From Micromonospora citrea (GTDB lineage Bacteria > Actinomycetota > Actinomycetes > Mycobacteriales > Micromonosporaceae), in NCBI RefSeq assembly GCF_900090315.1, contig NZ_FMHZ01000002.1:2086501-2150500 (forward strand): DNA of 64,000 nucleotides, written 5' to 3'. The position numbers and the translations under genes were made by a program. Below are positions 18,685 through 32,466 of the stretch, piece by piece. How positions within the stretch are numbered: position 1 is the first letter of the stretch; every line of letters begins with the position of its first letter. The notes beneath the pieces were generated by a model. The model was given only the letters and a program-made list of their open reading frames with translations, was not told where the DNA came from and ran no database searches.

Positions 18685-20160
18685 CTACAGCGCCGGTGGG
18701 GTGAACGTGCCGACGGCGCTCTCCAGCGCGGCGGCGACCCGGTACATCCGGTCGTCGGCCATCGTCGGGGCCATGACCTGCAGACCGACCGGCAGCCCGT
18801 CGGAGAGCCCGCACGGCACCGAGATGCCGGGACCGCCGTAGAGGTTGGTCGGGATGGTGAACAGGTCGGCCAGGTACATCTGGTAGGGGTCGGAGGTGCG
18901 CGCCCCGACCGGGAACGCCACGAACGGGGTGGTCGGCGAGATCAGCGCGTCGACCTGCTCGAACGCGGCGGTGAAGTCCCGGGTGATAAGGGTCCGGACC
19001 TTCTGCGCCTGCCCGTAGTAGGCGTCGTAGTAGCCCGACGAGAGCGCGTACGTGCCGATCATGATCCGGCGCTTGACCTCGGGGCCGAAGCCGACCTCGC
19101 GGGTCATCGACATGACCTCCTCCAGCGACCGGTTGCCGTCGTCGCCGACCCGCAGGCCGAACCGGACGCCGTCGAACCGGGCCAGGTTGGAGGAGCACTC
19201 GCTCGGGGCGATCAGGTAGTACGCCGGCAGGGCGTACTTGAAGTTGGGGCAGGACACCTCGACGATCTCGGCGCCCAGCTTGGTCAGCGCGTCGACCGAC
19301 TCGCGGAACGCGGCCAGCACGCCCGGCTCGGCCCCCTCGCCGGTGAACTCGCTGACGATGCCGAGCCGCACGCCGGTCAGGTCGCCGGTCGCGCCCCGCT
19401 TCGCGGCGGCCACCACGTCCGGCACCGGCTGCGGGATCGAGGTGGAGTCGCGCGGGTCGTGCCCGCCGATCACCTCGTGCAGCAGCGCGGCGTCCAGCAC
19501 CGTACGGGCGCAGGGGCCGGGAGTGTCCAGCGAGGAGGAGAACGCCACCAGGCCGTAGCGGGAGGTGCCGCCGTAGGTGGGCTTCGCGCCGACCGTGCCG
19601 GTGACCGCGCCGGGCTGGCGGATCGAGCCGCCGGTGTCGGAGCCGATCGCCAGGGGCGCCTCGTACGCGGCCAGCGCCGCCGCGCTGCCGCCGCCGGAGC
19701 CGCCCGGGATCCGGCTCAGGTCCCACGGGTTGTGGGTCGGCCCGTACGCCGAGTATTCCGTGGAGGAGCCCATCGCGAACTCGTCCATGTTGGTCTTGCC
19801 GAGCATCACCGTGCCGGCCTCGCGCAGCCGCCGCACGATCGTCGAGTCGTACGGCGGGCGCCAGCCCTCCAGGATCTTCGACCCGACGGTGGTCGGCACG
19901 CCCTTGGTGGTCAGCACGTCCTTGACGGCGACCGGCACGCCGGCCAGCGGGCCCAGCTCCTCGCCGGCGGCGCGGCGGGCGTCGACCTCGGCGGCGGCGG
20001 CCAGCGCGCCCTCGCTGTCGACGTGCAGGAACGCGTGCACCCGGTCGTCGACCGCGGCGATCCGGTCCAGGTGCGCCCGGGTGACCTCGACGGCGGAGGT
20101 CTCGCCGGCGGCGACGAGCCCCGCGATCTCCGTCGCGGTCAGTCTGGTCAGGTCACTCAT
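18685..20160 (-). CDS. gatA: Aspartyl/glutamyl-tRNA amidotransferase subunit A
   Basis: A 491-residue amidase-signature subunit that releases ammonia from glutamine for GatB. The Ser-cisSer-Lys triad is complete: Lys80 (PVAVKD), Ser155 and Ser179, within [10 protein letters not shown] and [11 protein letters not shown]. Length is standard. GAGG precedes the ATG by about eight bases. gatC lies 67 bases upstream on the same strand, so gatC-gatA are an operon; gatB is 3.8 kb away, beyond a two-component system and ABC exporter. Same overall order (gatB, other genes, gatA, gatC, then ligA) as I recall for M. tuberculosis. Confidence 0.97.
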   Translation of the reverse strand: MSDLTRLTATEIAGLVAAGETSAVEVTRAHLDRIAAVDDRVHAFLHVDSEGALAAAAEVDARRAAGEELGPLAGVPVAVKDVLTTKGVPTTVGSKILEGWRPPYDSTIVRRLREAGTVMLGKTNMDEFAMGSSTEYSAYGPTHNPWDLSRIPGGSGGGSAAALAAYEAPLAIGSDTGGSIRQPGAVTGTVGAKPTYGGTSRYGLVAFSSSLDTPGPCARTVLDAALLHEVIGGHDPRDSTSIPQPVPDVVAAAKRGATGDLTGVRLGIVSEFTGEGAEPGVLAAFRESVDALTKLGAEIVEVSCPNFKYALPAYYLIAPSECSSNLARFDGVRFGLRVGDDGNRSLEEVMSMTREVGFGPEVKRRIMIGTYALSSGYYDAYYGQAQKVRTLITRDFTAAFEQVDALISPTTPFVAFPVGARTSDPYQMYLADLFTIPTNLYGGPGISVPCGLSDGLPVGLQVMAPTMADDRMYRVAAALESAVGTFTPPAL

Positions 20161-20227
20161 GCCGCCGCCTCGCTTCGCTCACCGGCGCCCTGAGCGCCGC
20201 GCACACCGCGCCTGATGGTCCGCTCGC

Positions 20228-20533
20228 TCATGACGCCACATCCTCGTCCAGGATCCGCGGTACGCGGAACCGCTGCTCCTCGGCGTCGGGCGCGCCCGAC
20301 AGCGCCTCCTCCGGGGTCAGCCCCGGCACCACGACGTCGTCCCGCAGGACGTTGGTCAGCGGCACCGAGTGCGAGGTCGGCGGGATGTCCGCCGCCGCGA
20401 CCTCGCCGACCTGCGCGACCGCCTGGAGGATCACGTCGAGCTGACCGGCGAAGGTGTCCAGCTCCTCCTCCGTGACGGCGAGCCGCGACAGTCGCGCCAG
20501 GTGCGCGACCTCCTCGCGGGAGATGGCGGCCAT
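20228..20533 (-). CDS. gatC: Aspartyl/glutamyl-tRNA amidotransferase subunit C
   Basis: A 101-residue small subunit that stabilises the GatA-GatB interface. Recognised by [21 protein letters not shown] at the start, [19 protein letters not shown] in the middle, and the conserved C-terminal block with [11 protein letters not shown] and RVPRIL. The ATG at 20533 has AAGGGGG about seven bases upstream; longer in-frame starts are not conserved-looking. First gene of the gatC-gatA unit. Confidence 0.95.
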   Translation of the reverse strand: MAAISREEVAHLARLSRLAVTEEELDTFAGQLDVILQAVAQVGEVAAADIPPTSHSVPLTNVLRDDVVVPGLTPEEALSGAPDAEEQRFRVPRILDEDVAS

Positions 20534-20769
20534 CGGTGCCCCCTTCGTGACGATGCTGCTGGTCGGGCCGGGTGCCGCCCGCGCGACCGGTGGTGCGTGA
20601 CGCGCGGTGACCGGAGCGAGTCTATTGTTCCGCCCCGGCGGCGCGTCCCCGACTCCCCCTCCGGGCGCGGCGCGCCCGACCGCGCCGCCCACCCGCGCCG
20701 CGCGCCAGGCGGTTCGGACGGGCAGGTCCCGGCGGCGACGCCGGACGCGTGCCGGCGGGGTGGTCCGGC

Positions 20770-23373
20770 TCAGCGGGCGTGCCGGCGGGGGATCTCGGTG
20801 TCCGGGGCGGGGGTGGGGCGGACCGGACGGTAGCGGGCCAGCCAGGCGACGAGTTCCCCGGCCGGCATGGGCCGGGCGTAGAACCAGCCCTGCGCGGCGT
20901 CGCAGCCGGCCGCGTGGAGCATCCGCCAGGTGCGCTCGTCCTCCACGCCCTCGGCGACCACGCGCAGCCCGAGCGCCTTCGCCAGCCCGATCGTCGACTG
21001 CACGATGGCCGCGTCGTCGGCGTCGTCGGCCATGCCCAGCACGAAGGAGCGGTCCACCTTCACCTCGGACAACGGCAGCCGGCGCAGGTGTTGCAGGGAG
21101 GAGTATCCGGTGCCGAAGTCGTCCAGCGCGATGCCCACGCCGATGCGGTGCAGCCGGGTGATGGTGGCCAGCACCCGGCGGGGGTCGGCCATCAGGGCGC
21201 CCTCGGTGATCTCCAGTTGCAGCCGCTGCGGCGGCACGCCGTACCGGGCGAGCCGGTCGGCGATCTGGTCGGCGATCTCGCCGGTGTGCAGGTCCCGCAC
21301 GCTGACGTTGAGCGCCGCCGGCAGGCCGATCCCGGCGGCCGACCACTTGGCGAGCTGCTCCACCACGTCGTCCACCACCCGGCGGGTCAGCAGCCGCATC
21401 ACCGCGCTCTGCTCGGCGACCCGGATCAGCTCCTCCGGGTCGACCATCCCCCGGCGCGGATGCCGCCAGCGAAGCAGCGCCTCCACGCCGACCACCTCAC
21501 CGGTCGCGATGGCGACCTGCGGCTGGTAGTACATGGTGATCTCGCCCGCGTCGGCGGCCGGGCCCGGCTCCGCGTCGCGCCCCCGGCCGGGCCCCGGTTC
21601 CGCATCCCGCCGCCGGCCCGCGTCCTGCCGGGCCCCCCGCCGGCCCGCCGGGTCGCCGTCGCCGGGCGTGCCCTGCCGGCGTACACCGACGCCGGTCTCC
21701 CCGGCCGCGCGCGCGGACCGCTCGCGGCGGGCGGGCCCGTCGCCCCGGTCCGGGCCGGCCTCGCCGACAGCGGTACGGCGGCGGATCGGGTCGGCGGCGG
21801 TGACGATCTGGTTGATCAGCTCGTCGGCGTGCGGCGGCCCGGTCCGCTGCCGGCGGCGGCGCAACCGCCACCGGCCGGACCCGGCGTCCGGGCGCAGTCC
21901 GGTCGGGTCGGCCGGCAGCTCGGCGCCGTCCCCGCCGCGCGCGCCCACCGCCGCCGTGGCCGCCACCACTGCGCCACCACCCACGCCGGGGAGGTCACCG
22001 CCAGCGTCGGCCGGGACCTCACCGGCACCGGCCGTACCGGCCACCGCCGGGCCGACCGCCTGCCCCGGCCGGCCTGCCTCCAGGACCCGGCGCAGGTCCG
22101 CGAGGAGGCCCAGCCGCTCGGCCGAGTTGTGGTCGGACTCGGCCGTGTAGACCGCCACGGTGTCGTTGCGGTGCTTGGCGTCGTACATCGCCACGTCGGC
22201 GTGGCGCATCAGGGTCGCGAAGTCCTCGCCGTGCTCGGGGAAGATCGCGACGCCGATGGAGCCGCCCACGTCGAGCGGCAGCCCGTCCAGGGAGACCGGT
22301 TCGGCCAGGGCGCGGACCACCCGGTCGGCGAGGTCCCGGGCCTCGCCGGCGTCGGTCAGCCCGGTCATCACGATGGCGAACTCGTCGCCGCCCAGCCGCG
22401 CCACCATGTCGTCCCCGACCACCGTGGTCAGTCGGGCGCTCACCTCGACCAGCAGCCGGTCGCCGACCGCGTGCCCGAGGGCGTCGTTGACGTTCTTGAA
22501 CCGGTCGAGGTCGATCAGCAGCAGCGCCAGACGGGCGCCCGGCTCGCCGCGGGCCGCCCGTTCGGCGTGCAGGTGCACCCGCTCGCCGACCTCGGCCAGC
22601 AGCGCCTTGCGGTTGGGCAGGCCGGTGAGCGGGTCGAGGGAGGCGAGCTGCTGCTGCTCCACGCTGAGCCGGGCCATCCGGTAGACGGCGAACAGCGGCA
22701 CCAGCACCAGCGGGATCAGCGCCGCGCTGGCCCGCGCCGCGGCGACCAGCACCGGGGCGAGCAGCAGCAGGGAACCGGTGGAGAGCAGTTCGAAGCCCAG
22801 CCCCTGCCGCAGGCTGGGCCACCAGCGGTCGCCGAAGCGCAGCCGGACGGCCGCGCTGACCAGCGCGTAGTTGACGGCGAACCAGGCCAGCGTCGCGCCA
22901 CCCACCGCCGCCACGTCCGTCCAGCTCAGCATGCCCCCGTCGAAGATGCCACCGGGCCCGAGCCAGGTGACCGCGTACGCGGCGGCCAGGGCGCAGGCGT
23001 ACTGGCCGGCGTTGAAGGCCGTCCGCCAGGGGGCGTGCCCCATCCGCCAGCCGGACACGACGACGGCCACCGCCTGCACGGCGACGGCCGGGCCGAGCCC
23101 CCAGCCGAGCAGGATCGCGAAGGTGAAGCAGGTGGACGGGAAGACCGCCGAGGTCTGCCGGCGGCCGGGCGGCACGAACGGGCGCGCGTCGCAGCCGACC
23201 GCGAGGGCCGCCATCACCCAGAACGCCGCCGGCAGCTCCGGCAGCGCGTCCGGAAGGGCGAGCAGCGGGCGTACGCAGACCAGCACGGCCAGCGCGACCA
23301 CCGAACCGACGAACGCGAAGAAGGGTCGCCCCCGGTCGGGCGGAACGGAGTTTCGCAGGTCGGCGGCCTCCAT
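20770..23373 (-). CDS. Membrane GGDEF-EAL c-di-GMP turnover protein with large EAL insertion
   Basis: An 867-residue protein. Residues 15-235 hold about six to seven membrane segments, 240-415 a GGDEF domain with intact [12 protein letters not shown] and GGDEF (328-332), and 610-850 an EAL domain with all catalytic blocks (VEALLRW 630-636, [46 protein letters not shown]). Both cyclase and hydrolase sites therefore look active. The odd feature is residues 435-609: 175 residues of Gly/Pro/Arg/Ala-rich low complexity that interrupt the normally contiguous [12 protein letters not shown] and [10 protein letters not shown] at the start of the EAL fold. The ATG at 23373 has an excellent GGGAGG site. 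It sits between gatC and ligA, a position held by an ACT-domain gene in mycobacteria. Confidence 0.88.
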   Translation of the reverse strand: MEAADLRNSVPPDRGRPFFAFVGSVVALAVLVCVRPLLALPDALPELPAAFWVMAALAVGCDARPFVPPGRRQTSAVFPSTCFTFAILLGWGLGPAVAVQAVAVVVSGWRMGHAPWRTAFNAGQYACALAAAYAVTWLGPGGIFDGGMLSWTDVAAVGGATLAWFAVNYALVSAAVRLRFGDRWWPSLRQGLGFELLSTGSLLLLAPVLVAAARASAALIPLVLVPLFAVYRMARLSVEQQQLASLDPLTGLPNRKALLAEVGERVHLHAERAARGEPGARLALLLIDLDRFKNVNDALGHAVGDRLLVEVSARLTTVVGDDMVARLGGDEFAIVMTGLTDAGEARDLADRVVRALAEPVSLDGLPLDVGGSIGVAIFPEHGEDFATLMRHADVAMYDAKHRNDTVAVYTAESDHNSAERLGLLADLRRVLEAGRPGQAVGPAVAGTAGAGEVPADAGGDLPGVGGGAVVAATAAVGARGGDGAELPADPTGLRPDAGSGRWRLRRRRQRTGPPHADELINQIVTAADPIRRRTAVGEAGPDRGDGPARRERSARAAGETGVGVRRQGTPGDGDPAGRRGARQDAGRRRDAEPGPGRGRDAEPGPAADAGEITMYYQPQVAIATGEVVGVEALLRWRHPRRGMVDPEELIRVAEQSAVMRLLTRRVVDDVVEQLAKWSAAGIGLPAALNVSVRDLHTGEIADQIADRLARYGVPPQRLQLEITEGALMADPRRVLATITRLHRIGVGIALDDFGTGYSSLQHLRRLPLSEVKVDRSFVLGMADDADDAAIVQSTIGLAKALGLRVVAEGVEDERTWRMLHAAGCDAAQGWFYARPMPAGELVAWLARYRPVRPTPAPDTEIPRRHAR

Positions 23374-23533
23374 CACACCTCCCGAGGGCTCGGTCCACGA
23401 GGGCGTGACCCGCTGCACGCCGTGTCGTCAATGAAACGCCCTTGACGGCGCAATGCCCGACACGACAGTCGCGAATCGGTCGTAGTCGTAATTAAGTTGG
23501 TATCCGGGCCGCTTCCCCCCGCCGCGCGCGTCG

Positions 23534-27588
<4,055 letters not shown>

Positions 27589-27618
27589 CCCGCACCAGCG
27601 CGGCGGACCGGCGGAAGA

Positions 27619-27978
27619 TCAGTCGGAGAACACCAGGCAGAACGGATGACCGGCGGGGTCGGCGTAGACCCGGAAGCCGTCGCCCTGACCGGGCAGCCGC
27701 CGGGCGCCGAGCGCCAGCGCCCGCTTCTCGGCCTCCTCCACGTCCTCGACCTGCACGTCGAGGTGGAACTGCTGGGGGCGCGCCGGGTCGGGCCAGGACG
27801 GCGGACGCAGGTCGAGCGCCCGCTGGAAGGCGAGCCGGTGCCCCGAGCCGGCGAGCACCACCCAGCCGTCGTCGCTGGCGCCGGGGTCGAGGGGCAGGCC
27901 CAGCAGCTCCGAGTAGAAGTCGGCCAGTGCCCGGGGGTCGGGGCAGTCGATGACGACGGTGCGAAGCTGTCCGATCAT
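27619..27978 (-). CDS. VOC-superfamily (glyoxalase-like) protein
   Basis: A 119-residue single-domain protein of the vicinal oxygen chelate fold. Motifs: IGQLRTVVIDCPDPRALADF at the start, YSELLGLPL, FHLDVQVEDVEEAEKRALALGA and RVYADPAGHPFCLVF at the end, where His and terminal strand residues usually bind metal. Members include glyoxalases, dioxygenases and resistance proteins; this one belongs to the large group of uncharacterised short members. ATG at 27978 is used; a second ATG nine bases upstream is equally possible. Transcribed with the MetE-like gene upstream. Confidence 0.85.
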   Translation of the reverse strand: MIGQLRTVVIDCPDPRALADFYSELLGLPLDPGASDDGWVVLAGSGHRLAFQRALDLRPPSWPDPARPQQFHLDVQVEDVEEAEKRALALGARRLPGQGDGFRVYADPAGHPFCLVFSD

Positions 27979-28013
27979 GCCGATCATCTGCCCCGCCCGT
28001 ACGACGGGAAACC

Positions 28014-29018
28014 TCAGTCCTCGGCGAGCCGCCGCCCGGCGTCCCGGCAGGCGGCGAGCACCGCGCGGGCGTACTGCGGGGTGGCGCCGGCGAGGCCGCA
28101 GGCCGGGGTGACCACCACCTGCTCGGCCAGTTGCCGGCGCGGGAAGCCGAGGCGGTCCCAGAGCCGGCGTACCCGGTCGGCGACCTGCGCGGAGGTGGGC
28201 GCGCGACCCGGGGCCGGCGGGCGGGTGGGGGCGGCGCCGGCCAGCAGGCCGAGCCCGGCGTCGATCGCCTCGCCCAGCGGGTCGAGGTCGGTGACGAGGT
28301 CGAGGTCCAGGGCCACGCCGGCGGCGCCGGCCGACCGGATCAGCTCCACCGGAACGTCCGGCGCGCAGCAGTGCACCACGACCGGCACCCCGGCCGCCTC
28401 GACGACAGTGCGCAGCAGCGAGGCGGCGGTGCCCGGCTCCATCGCCCGGTACGCGCCGAACCCGCTCTCGGTGGGCACCCGGCCGGCGAGGACCGTCGGC
28501 AGCGACGGCTCGTCGAGCTGGAGCAGCACGGTGGCGCGCGGCAGCCGGCGGGCGACCGCCGCCACGTGTCCGCGCAGCCCTTCCGCGAGCGAGCCGGTGA
28601 GGTCCCGCACCGCGCCGGGGTCGCGCAGCATCCGGCCCCCGATCGGCAGCTCCAGGGACGCTGCCAGGGTGAGCGGGCCGCCGGCCTGGACCTTGACCGG
28701 CCCCGCGTACTCCTCGGCCTGCTCGGCGAGCTGGTCGAGGTCGCGTTCCATCAGGTCGCGGGCGCGGCGCAGGTCCCGCCCGGGGCGCGGCGCGACCCGC
28801 CACCGGGCGGCGTACAGCTCCACCGGCAGCTCGACCAGCAGGCCGGCGGTGCGGCCGATCAGGTCCGCGCCGGGACCGCGGGCCGGCAGCTCCGGCAGGT
28901 GGGGCAGCGCGGGAAGCTCGCCGAGGACGATCCGCTGCGCCTCCGCGATGTCGGTGCCGGGCAGGGAACCGATGCCGGTCGCCGCGCCGGCCGGCCAGGG
29001 CCACGCCTGATCTGTCAC
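28014..29018 (-). CDS. MetE-like (cobalamin-independent methionine synthase C-terminal) protein
   Basis: A 334-residue protein matching the catalytic barrel of vitamin B12-independent methionine synthase without the N-terminal half. Blocks: GAATGIGSLPGTDIAEA, ELPARGPGADLIGRTAGLL, VKVQAGGPLTLAAS, LQLDEPSLPTVLAG, VVHCCAPDVP and VVVTPACGLAG. The zinc-ligand set of MetE is at least partly present (His-Cys-Cys and a C-terminal Cys). Short stand-alone copies occur beside ligA or mnmA in many actinobacteria, including mycobacteria; their methyl donor and acceptor are unsettled. ATG start. Placed between mnmA and the VOC gene on the same strand. Confidence 0.85.
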   Translation of the reverse strand: MTDQAWPWPAGAATGIGSLPGTDIAEAQRIVLGELPALPHLPELPARGPGADLIGRTAGLLVELPVELYAARWRVAPRPGRDLRRARDLMERDLDQLAEQAEEYAGPVKVQAGGPLTLAASLELPIGGRMLRDPGAVRDLTGSLAEGLRGHVAAVARRLPRATVLLQLDEPSLPTVLAGRVPTESGFGAYRAMEPGTAASLLRTVVEAAGVPVVVHCCAPDVPVELIRSAGAAGVALDLDLVTDLDPLGEAIDAGLGLLAGAAPTRPPAPGRAPTSAQVADRVRRLWDRLGFPRRQLAEQVVVTPACGLAGATPQYARAVLAACRDAGRRLAED

Positions 29019-29055
29019 GGCCGAAGACTAACCGGCGCCCGGACGGCCGGAACGC

Positions 29056-29195
29056 TCAGCCGGCGATCGTCACGGAGCCGGGCACGACGTCACCGCCCGG
29101 GTCGGGGGCCGACAGGCGACGACCGCTCAGCCGGCGATCGTGGCCGAGCCGAGCACGACGTCACCGCCCGGGTCGGGCCGGTAGGCGACGATCGC
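29056..29195. repeat. Tandem duplication of the mnmA 3' end
   Basis: The last roughly 70 bases of mnmA (29127-29195) are repeated just beyond its stop codon (29056-29125), offset 71 bases and with several substitutions and a two-base length change. The extra copy still encodes a tail of the form DPGGDVVPGSVTIAG plus stop, against [15 protein letters not shown] plus stop in the gene. Confidence 0.88.
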
Positions 29196-30200
29196 CTGAC
29201 CGGCGGCGACGCCGCGCACCGGGCGGCGCAGCTCGGCGCGGAGCCCGTCGGCGGTCAGCTCGACGGTCGCCGGCACCACGTCGCCGTGCGCGCGCAACTG
29301 CACCTCGCACTCCAGCGGCCCGTCCGGGCGGGGGCCGCCCGTCCACACCGGGCGCTCGGCGCGTACCCGGGAGACCTCCAACGCCTCGGCCGGACCGACC
29401 GTCACGGTGTTGGTCTTCGGCGTGATCGAGAGCACGTACCGGGGGCGGCCGTCCGGCGCGGGCCGGTCCAGGTGCAGGCCGCGCCGCTGCCCGACCGTGT
29501 ACGCGTACGCCCCGGTGTGGCTGCCCACCACGGCCCCGGTGGCCGCGTCCACCACCTCGCCGGGGGCCTCGCCGAGCCATTGGGCGAGGAAGCCGCGCGT
29601 GTCGCCGTCGGCGATGAAGCAGATGTCGTGCGAGTCGGGCTTGTCGGCCACCGCCAGTCCCCGCCGGGCGGCCTCCTCGCGGACCTGCGCCTTCGTCGAG
29701 TCGCCGAGCGGGAACATCGACCGGTCCAACTGCTCGCGGGTGAGGACCGCGAGCACGTACGACTGGTCCTTGGCCTCGTCGACGCTGCGGCGCAGCAGCC
29801 CGTCGGCGCCGAGCCGGGCGTGGTGGCCGGTGACCACGGCGTCGAAGCCCAGGGCCACGGCCCGGTCCAGCACCGCGGCAAACTTGATCTTCTCGTTGCA
29901 GCGCAGGCAGGGATTCGGCGTACGGCCGGCCGCGTACTCGGCGACGAAGTCGTCCACCACGTCGGCGTGGAAGCGGTCGGCCATGTCCCAGACGTAGAAC
30001 GGGATGCCGATGACGTCGGCGGCCCGGCGCGCGTCGCGGGAGTCCTCCAGGGTGCAGCAGCCGCGCGCCCCGGTGCGGTACGTCTGCGGATTGCGCGCCA
30101 GCGCCAGGTGCACGCCGGTCACGTCGTGCCCCGCCGCCACGGCCCGCGCCGCCGCGACCGCCGAGTCGACCCCGCCCGACATCGCCGCCAACACCCTCAC
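29127..30200 (-). CDS. mnmA: tRNA-specific 2-thiouridylase MnmA
   Basis: A 357-residue ATP-dependent enzyme that thiolates U34 of Lys, Glu and Gln tRNAs, taking sulfur from the cysteine desulfurase encoded next door. The PP-loop SGGVDS is at residues 8-13; catalytic cysteines are Cys98 (NPCLRCNE) and Cys193 ([10 protein letters not shown]), matching the E. coli pair; YTVGQRRGL is also present. GTG start with AAGGGAG upstream. The divergence of tail copies after the stop is described separately. Same order as trmU-iscS in mycobacteria. Downstream gene is the MetE-like protein. Confidence 0.96.
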   Translation of the reverse strand: MRVLAAMSGGVDSAVAAARAVAAGHDVTGVHLALARNPQTYRTGARGCCTLEDSRDARRAADVIGIPFYVWDMADRFHADVVDDFVAEYAAGRTPNPCLRCNEKIKFAAVLDRAVALGFDAVVTGHHARLGADGLLRRSVDEAKDQSYVLAVLTREQLDRSMFPLGDSTKAQVREEAARRGLAVADKPDSHDICFIADGDTRGFLAQWLGEAPGEVVDAATGAVVGSHTGAYAYTVGQRRGLHLDRPAPDGRPRYVLSITPKTNTVTVGPAEALEVSRVRAERPVWTGGPRPDGPLECEVQLRAHGDVVPATVELTADGLRAELRRPVRGVAAGQAIVAYRPDPGGDVVLGSATIAG

Positions 30201-30305
30201 CGGCCCACTCCCTTCACCCCACCGAGCCTATCCCCGCCCCCACCCACCCGACCTCCCCCGCCCCCGCGCCCCGCCCGCCCCGCGCCCCTGCGGGCGAACA
30301 GAGCG

Positions 30306-30379
30306 GCGATCTTGCACTTCTGCCCCGACAAAAGGCGTGAATGCCGCGATCCGGGGGCCGAAAGTGCAAGATCGCGGCA
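30306..30379. repeat. Intergenic element with alternative hairpins
   Basis: GCGATCTTGCACTT (30306-30319) pairs perfectly with 30362-30375. A second stem, TGCCGCGATC (30342-30351), pairs perfectly with 30370-30379, overlapping the right arm of the first, so only one can form at a time. It lies in the 206-base gap between the desulfurase stop and the mnmA start on the minus strand and may act as terminator or attenuator. Confidence 0.85.
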
Positions 30380-30406
30380 GAGAGGGGGCGGGCGGGGCGG
30401 GGTGGG

Positions 30407-31582
30407 TCAGCGGGGGGTGCGGAGGGCGGCGGCGCGGCGGGCGCGTTCGACGGTGGCGGGGAGGGCCGCGATGAGGGCGTCGACGTCGGCGGGGGTGCTG
30501 GTGTGGCCGAGGGTGAAGCGCAGCGAGGAACGGGCGCGGTCGTCGTCGGCGCCCATCGCCAGCAGGACGTGCGACGGCTGGGCCACCCCTGCGGAGCAGG
30601 CCGAGCCGGTCGAGCAGGCGATCCCCTGGGCGTCGAGCAGGAGCAGCAGGGCGTCGCCCTCGCAGCCGGGGAAGGAGAAGTGCGCGTTGCCCGGCAGCCG
30701 GTCGGTCGGGTCGCCGTTGAAGATCACCTCGGGCACCGCGTGCCGGACCCGCTCGACCAGGTCGTCGCGGAGCGCCGCGATCCGGGCCGCGTACTCCTGC
30801 TGGCCCTTGACCGCCGCCTCCACGGCGACGGCGAAGGCGACGATGCCGGCGGTGTCGAGGGTGCCCGAGCGCACGTCGCGCTCCTGGCCGCCGCCGTGCA
30901 GCAGCGGGGTGGCCGGCACGTCGCGGGCGAGCACCAGCGCGCCCACCCCGGTCGGCCCGCCGAGCTTGTGCCCGGTCACGGTCAGCGCGGCGACGCCGCT
31001 CGCGGCGAAGTCGACCGGGACCTGCCCGACCGCCTGGATCGCGTCGGTGTGGAACGGCACCCCGTGCTCGGCGGCGACGGCGGCCAGCTCGGCGACCGGC
31101 TGCACGGTGCCCACCTCGTTGTTGGCCCACATCGCGGTCACCACCGCGACCCGGTCGCCGTGGGCGGCCAGCTCGGCGCGCAGCTCGTCGGGGCTGAGGC
31201 GGCCGGCGGCGTCCACCGGGAGCCAACCCACCCGGGCGCCCTCGTGGTCGACCAGCCAGTCCACCGCGTCGAGCACCGCGTGGTGCTCGACCGCGCTGGA
31301 GACCACCCGGTCCCGCCGCGTGTCGGCCCCGCGCCGGGCCCAGAAGATGCCCTTGACCGCGAGGTTGTCGCTCTCGGTCCCGCCGCCGGTGAAGACGACC
31401 TCGGAGGGCCGGGCGCCCAGCGCGGCGGCCACCCGCTCCCGGGACTCCTCCACCCGCCGCCGGGCCCGGCGGCCGGCGGCGTGCAGCGACGACGGGTTGC
31501 CGACCTCGCGGGCGGCGGCGACGTACGCCTCCAGTGCCTCGTCGAGCATCGGAGTCGTCGCCGCGTGATCCAGGTAAGCCAT
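30407..31582 (-). CDS. Cysteine desulfurase (IscS/NifS type)
   Basis: A 391-residue pyridoxal-phosphate enzyme that takes sulfur from cysteine for Fe-S clusters and tRNA thiolation. Motifs: LDHAATTPM at the start, TEGGT-type [28 protein letters not shown], the PLP lysine Lys206 in [10 protein letters not shown], and catalytic Cys329 in [10 protein letters not shown]. Length is typical of group I desulfurases. An ATG (31582) directly follows an in-frame GTG; either may start. It is the partner of MnmA encoded 200 bases downstream. Named iscS in mycobacteria; I leave the symbol blank because actinobacteria carry several paralogues. Confidence 0.94.
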   Translation of the reverse strand: MAYLDHAATTPMLDEALEAYVAAAREVGNPSSLHAAGRRARRRVEESRERVAAALGARPSEVVFTGGGTESDNLAVKGIFWARRGADTRRDRVVSSAVEHHAVLDAVDWLVDHEGARVGWLPVDAAGRLSPDELRAELAAHGDRVAVVTAMWANNEVGTVQPVAELAAVAAEHGVPFHTDAIQAVGQVPVDFAASGVAALTVTGHKLGGPTGVGALVLARDVPATPLLHGGGQERDVRSGTLDTAGIVAFAVAVEAAVKGQQEYAARIAALRDDLVERVRHAVPEVIFNGDPTDRLPGNAHFSFPGCEGDALLLLLDAQGIACSTGSACSAGVAQPSHVLLAMGADDDRARSSLRFTLGHTSTPADVDALIAALPATVERARRAAALRTPR

Positions 31583-31656
31583 CACCGCTCAGCCTACGGG
31601 CGGATCGTGGCGGGCCGGATGCCGGAGTGCCCCTGCCACGACCTCGCGTGCCGGAA

Positions 31657-31687
31657 CCGGGCGGGGAGGACGTTCCTCCCCGCCCGG
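31657..31687. terminator. Terminator hairpin downstream of the sortase gene
   Basis: Perfect 14-bp arms, CCGGGCGGGGAGGA (31657-31670) and its reverse complement (31674-31687), with a 3-base loop. It lies between the sortase stop (31801) and the desulfurase start on the same strand, so it probably ends the DUF4397-sortase transcript. Confidence 0.8.
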
Positions 31688-31800
31688 CGCGCGGGCCCGG
31701 TCGGGGTTCCGGGTCCGGTCGGGCGCGGGCGCCCACGGGTGGTGCCGATCGGGCCGGAGCGGCCGGTCGCCAGCCGGCCGGTCGGCGGGGCCCCGGCCGG

Positions 31801-32466
31801 TCAGGCGGGCACCGCCGTCACGACGATGTTGTCGCGGTACTTGCGGGCCTTCGCGTCGAACGGCCCGCCGCAGGTGATCAGGGTCAGCCGCGGCTTGCCG
31901 TCGCGGGCGAAGTAACGCTCCAGCGGGATCCTGGTCTTGTCGTACTCCTCCCGGGCGACGACCCGGTACCGCCGGGCCTTGCCGTCGCCGCCGGTGGCGG
32001 TGATGGTGTCGCCCTCGTCGAGCTCCCGCAGGCGGTAGAAGGCGCCCCTGCCCTGCGTGGCGCTGTCCACGTGGCCGGCGACGACCACCGAGCCGGCGTC
32101 CGCCTCCAGGCCCGGCCCGTACCGGTACCAGCCGATCTGGTCGACGCTGGGCGGCACCTCGAACTCGTTGGTGCGCTCGTTGATGCCGACCGCGTTCACC
32201 GTGGCGGTGACGTCGATCGCCGGGATCGCCAGCCGTACCGGCGGGACGGTCTTCGTGCCGGCCGGCAGGTCGCCCGGGGCGACCGGGACCGAGGCGGCGT
32301 CGCCGACGGTGACCGACGGGGCGGGCGTGGCGCTGGCCAGGGCCGCCGCCTCGTCGGCGCCGACGTCCTCGGCCGGCCGGGAGCCGCAGGCGACCACGGT
32401 GGCGACGGTGAGCGCGGCGGCGCCGGCGGCCATGGCCGCCAGCGCCCCGCGGTGGCGCACCGTCAC
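31801..32466 (-). CDS. Class E/F-type sortase, predicted lipoprotein
   Basis: A 221-residue secreted transpeptidase. Residues 5-26 are a signal sequence ending in VVAC, a lipobox placing the lipid-modified Cys at 27. The sortase fold follows a Pro/Ala linker: VRLAIPAIDVTATVNAVGIN, WYRYGPGL, catalytic His132 in VVAGHVD, Cys199 in LTLITCGG and an Arg in DAKARKYRDN. This combination is typical of the short actinobacterial sortases usually called class F or E. The GTG overlaps the stop of the DUF4397 gene (GTGA), so both are co-translated and the DUF4397 protein is the obvious substrate candidate. A lipid anchor on a sortase is less common than an N-terminal membrane helix. Confidence 0.87.
   Translation of the reverse strand: MTVRHRGALAAMAAGAAALTVATVVACGSRPAEDVGADEAAALASATPAPSVTVGDAASVPVAPGDLPAGTKTVPPVRLAIPAIDVTATVNAVGINERTNEFEVPPSVDQIGWYRYGPGLEADAGSVVVAGHVDSATQGRGAFYRLRELDEGDTITATGGDGKARRYRVVAREEYDKTRIPLERYFARDGKPRLTLITCGGPFDAKARKYRDNIVVTAVPA

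Noticed and set aside
20749..23445. An 898-codon plus-strand frame over the GGDEF-EAL gene
   Set aside because: Shadow of the real minus-strand gene, whose domains and ribosome site are clear.
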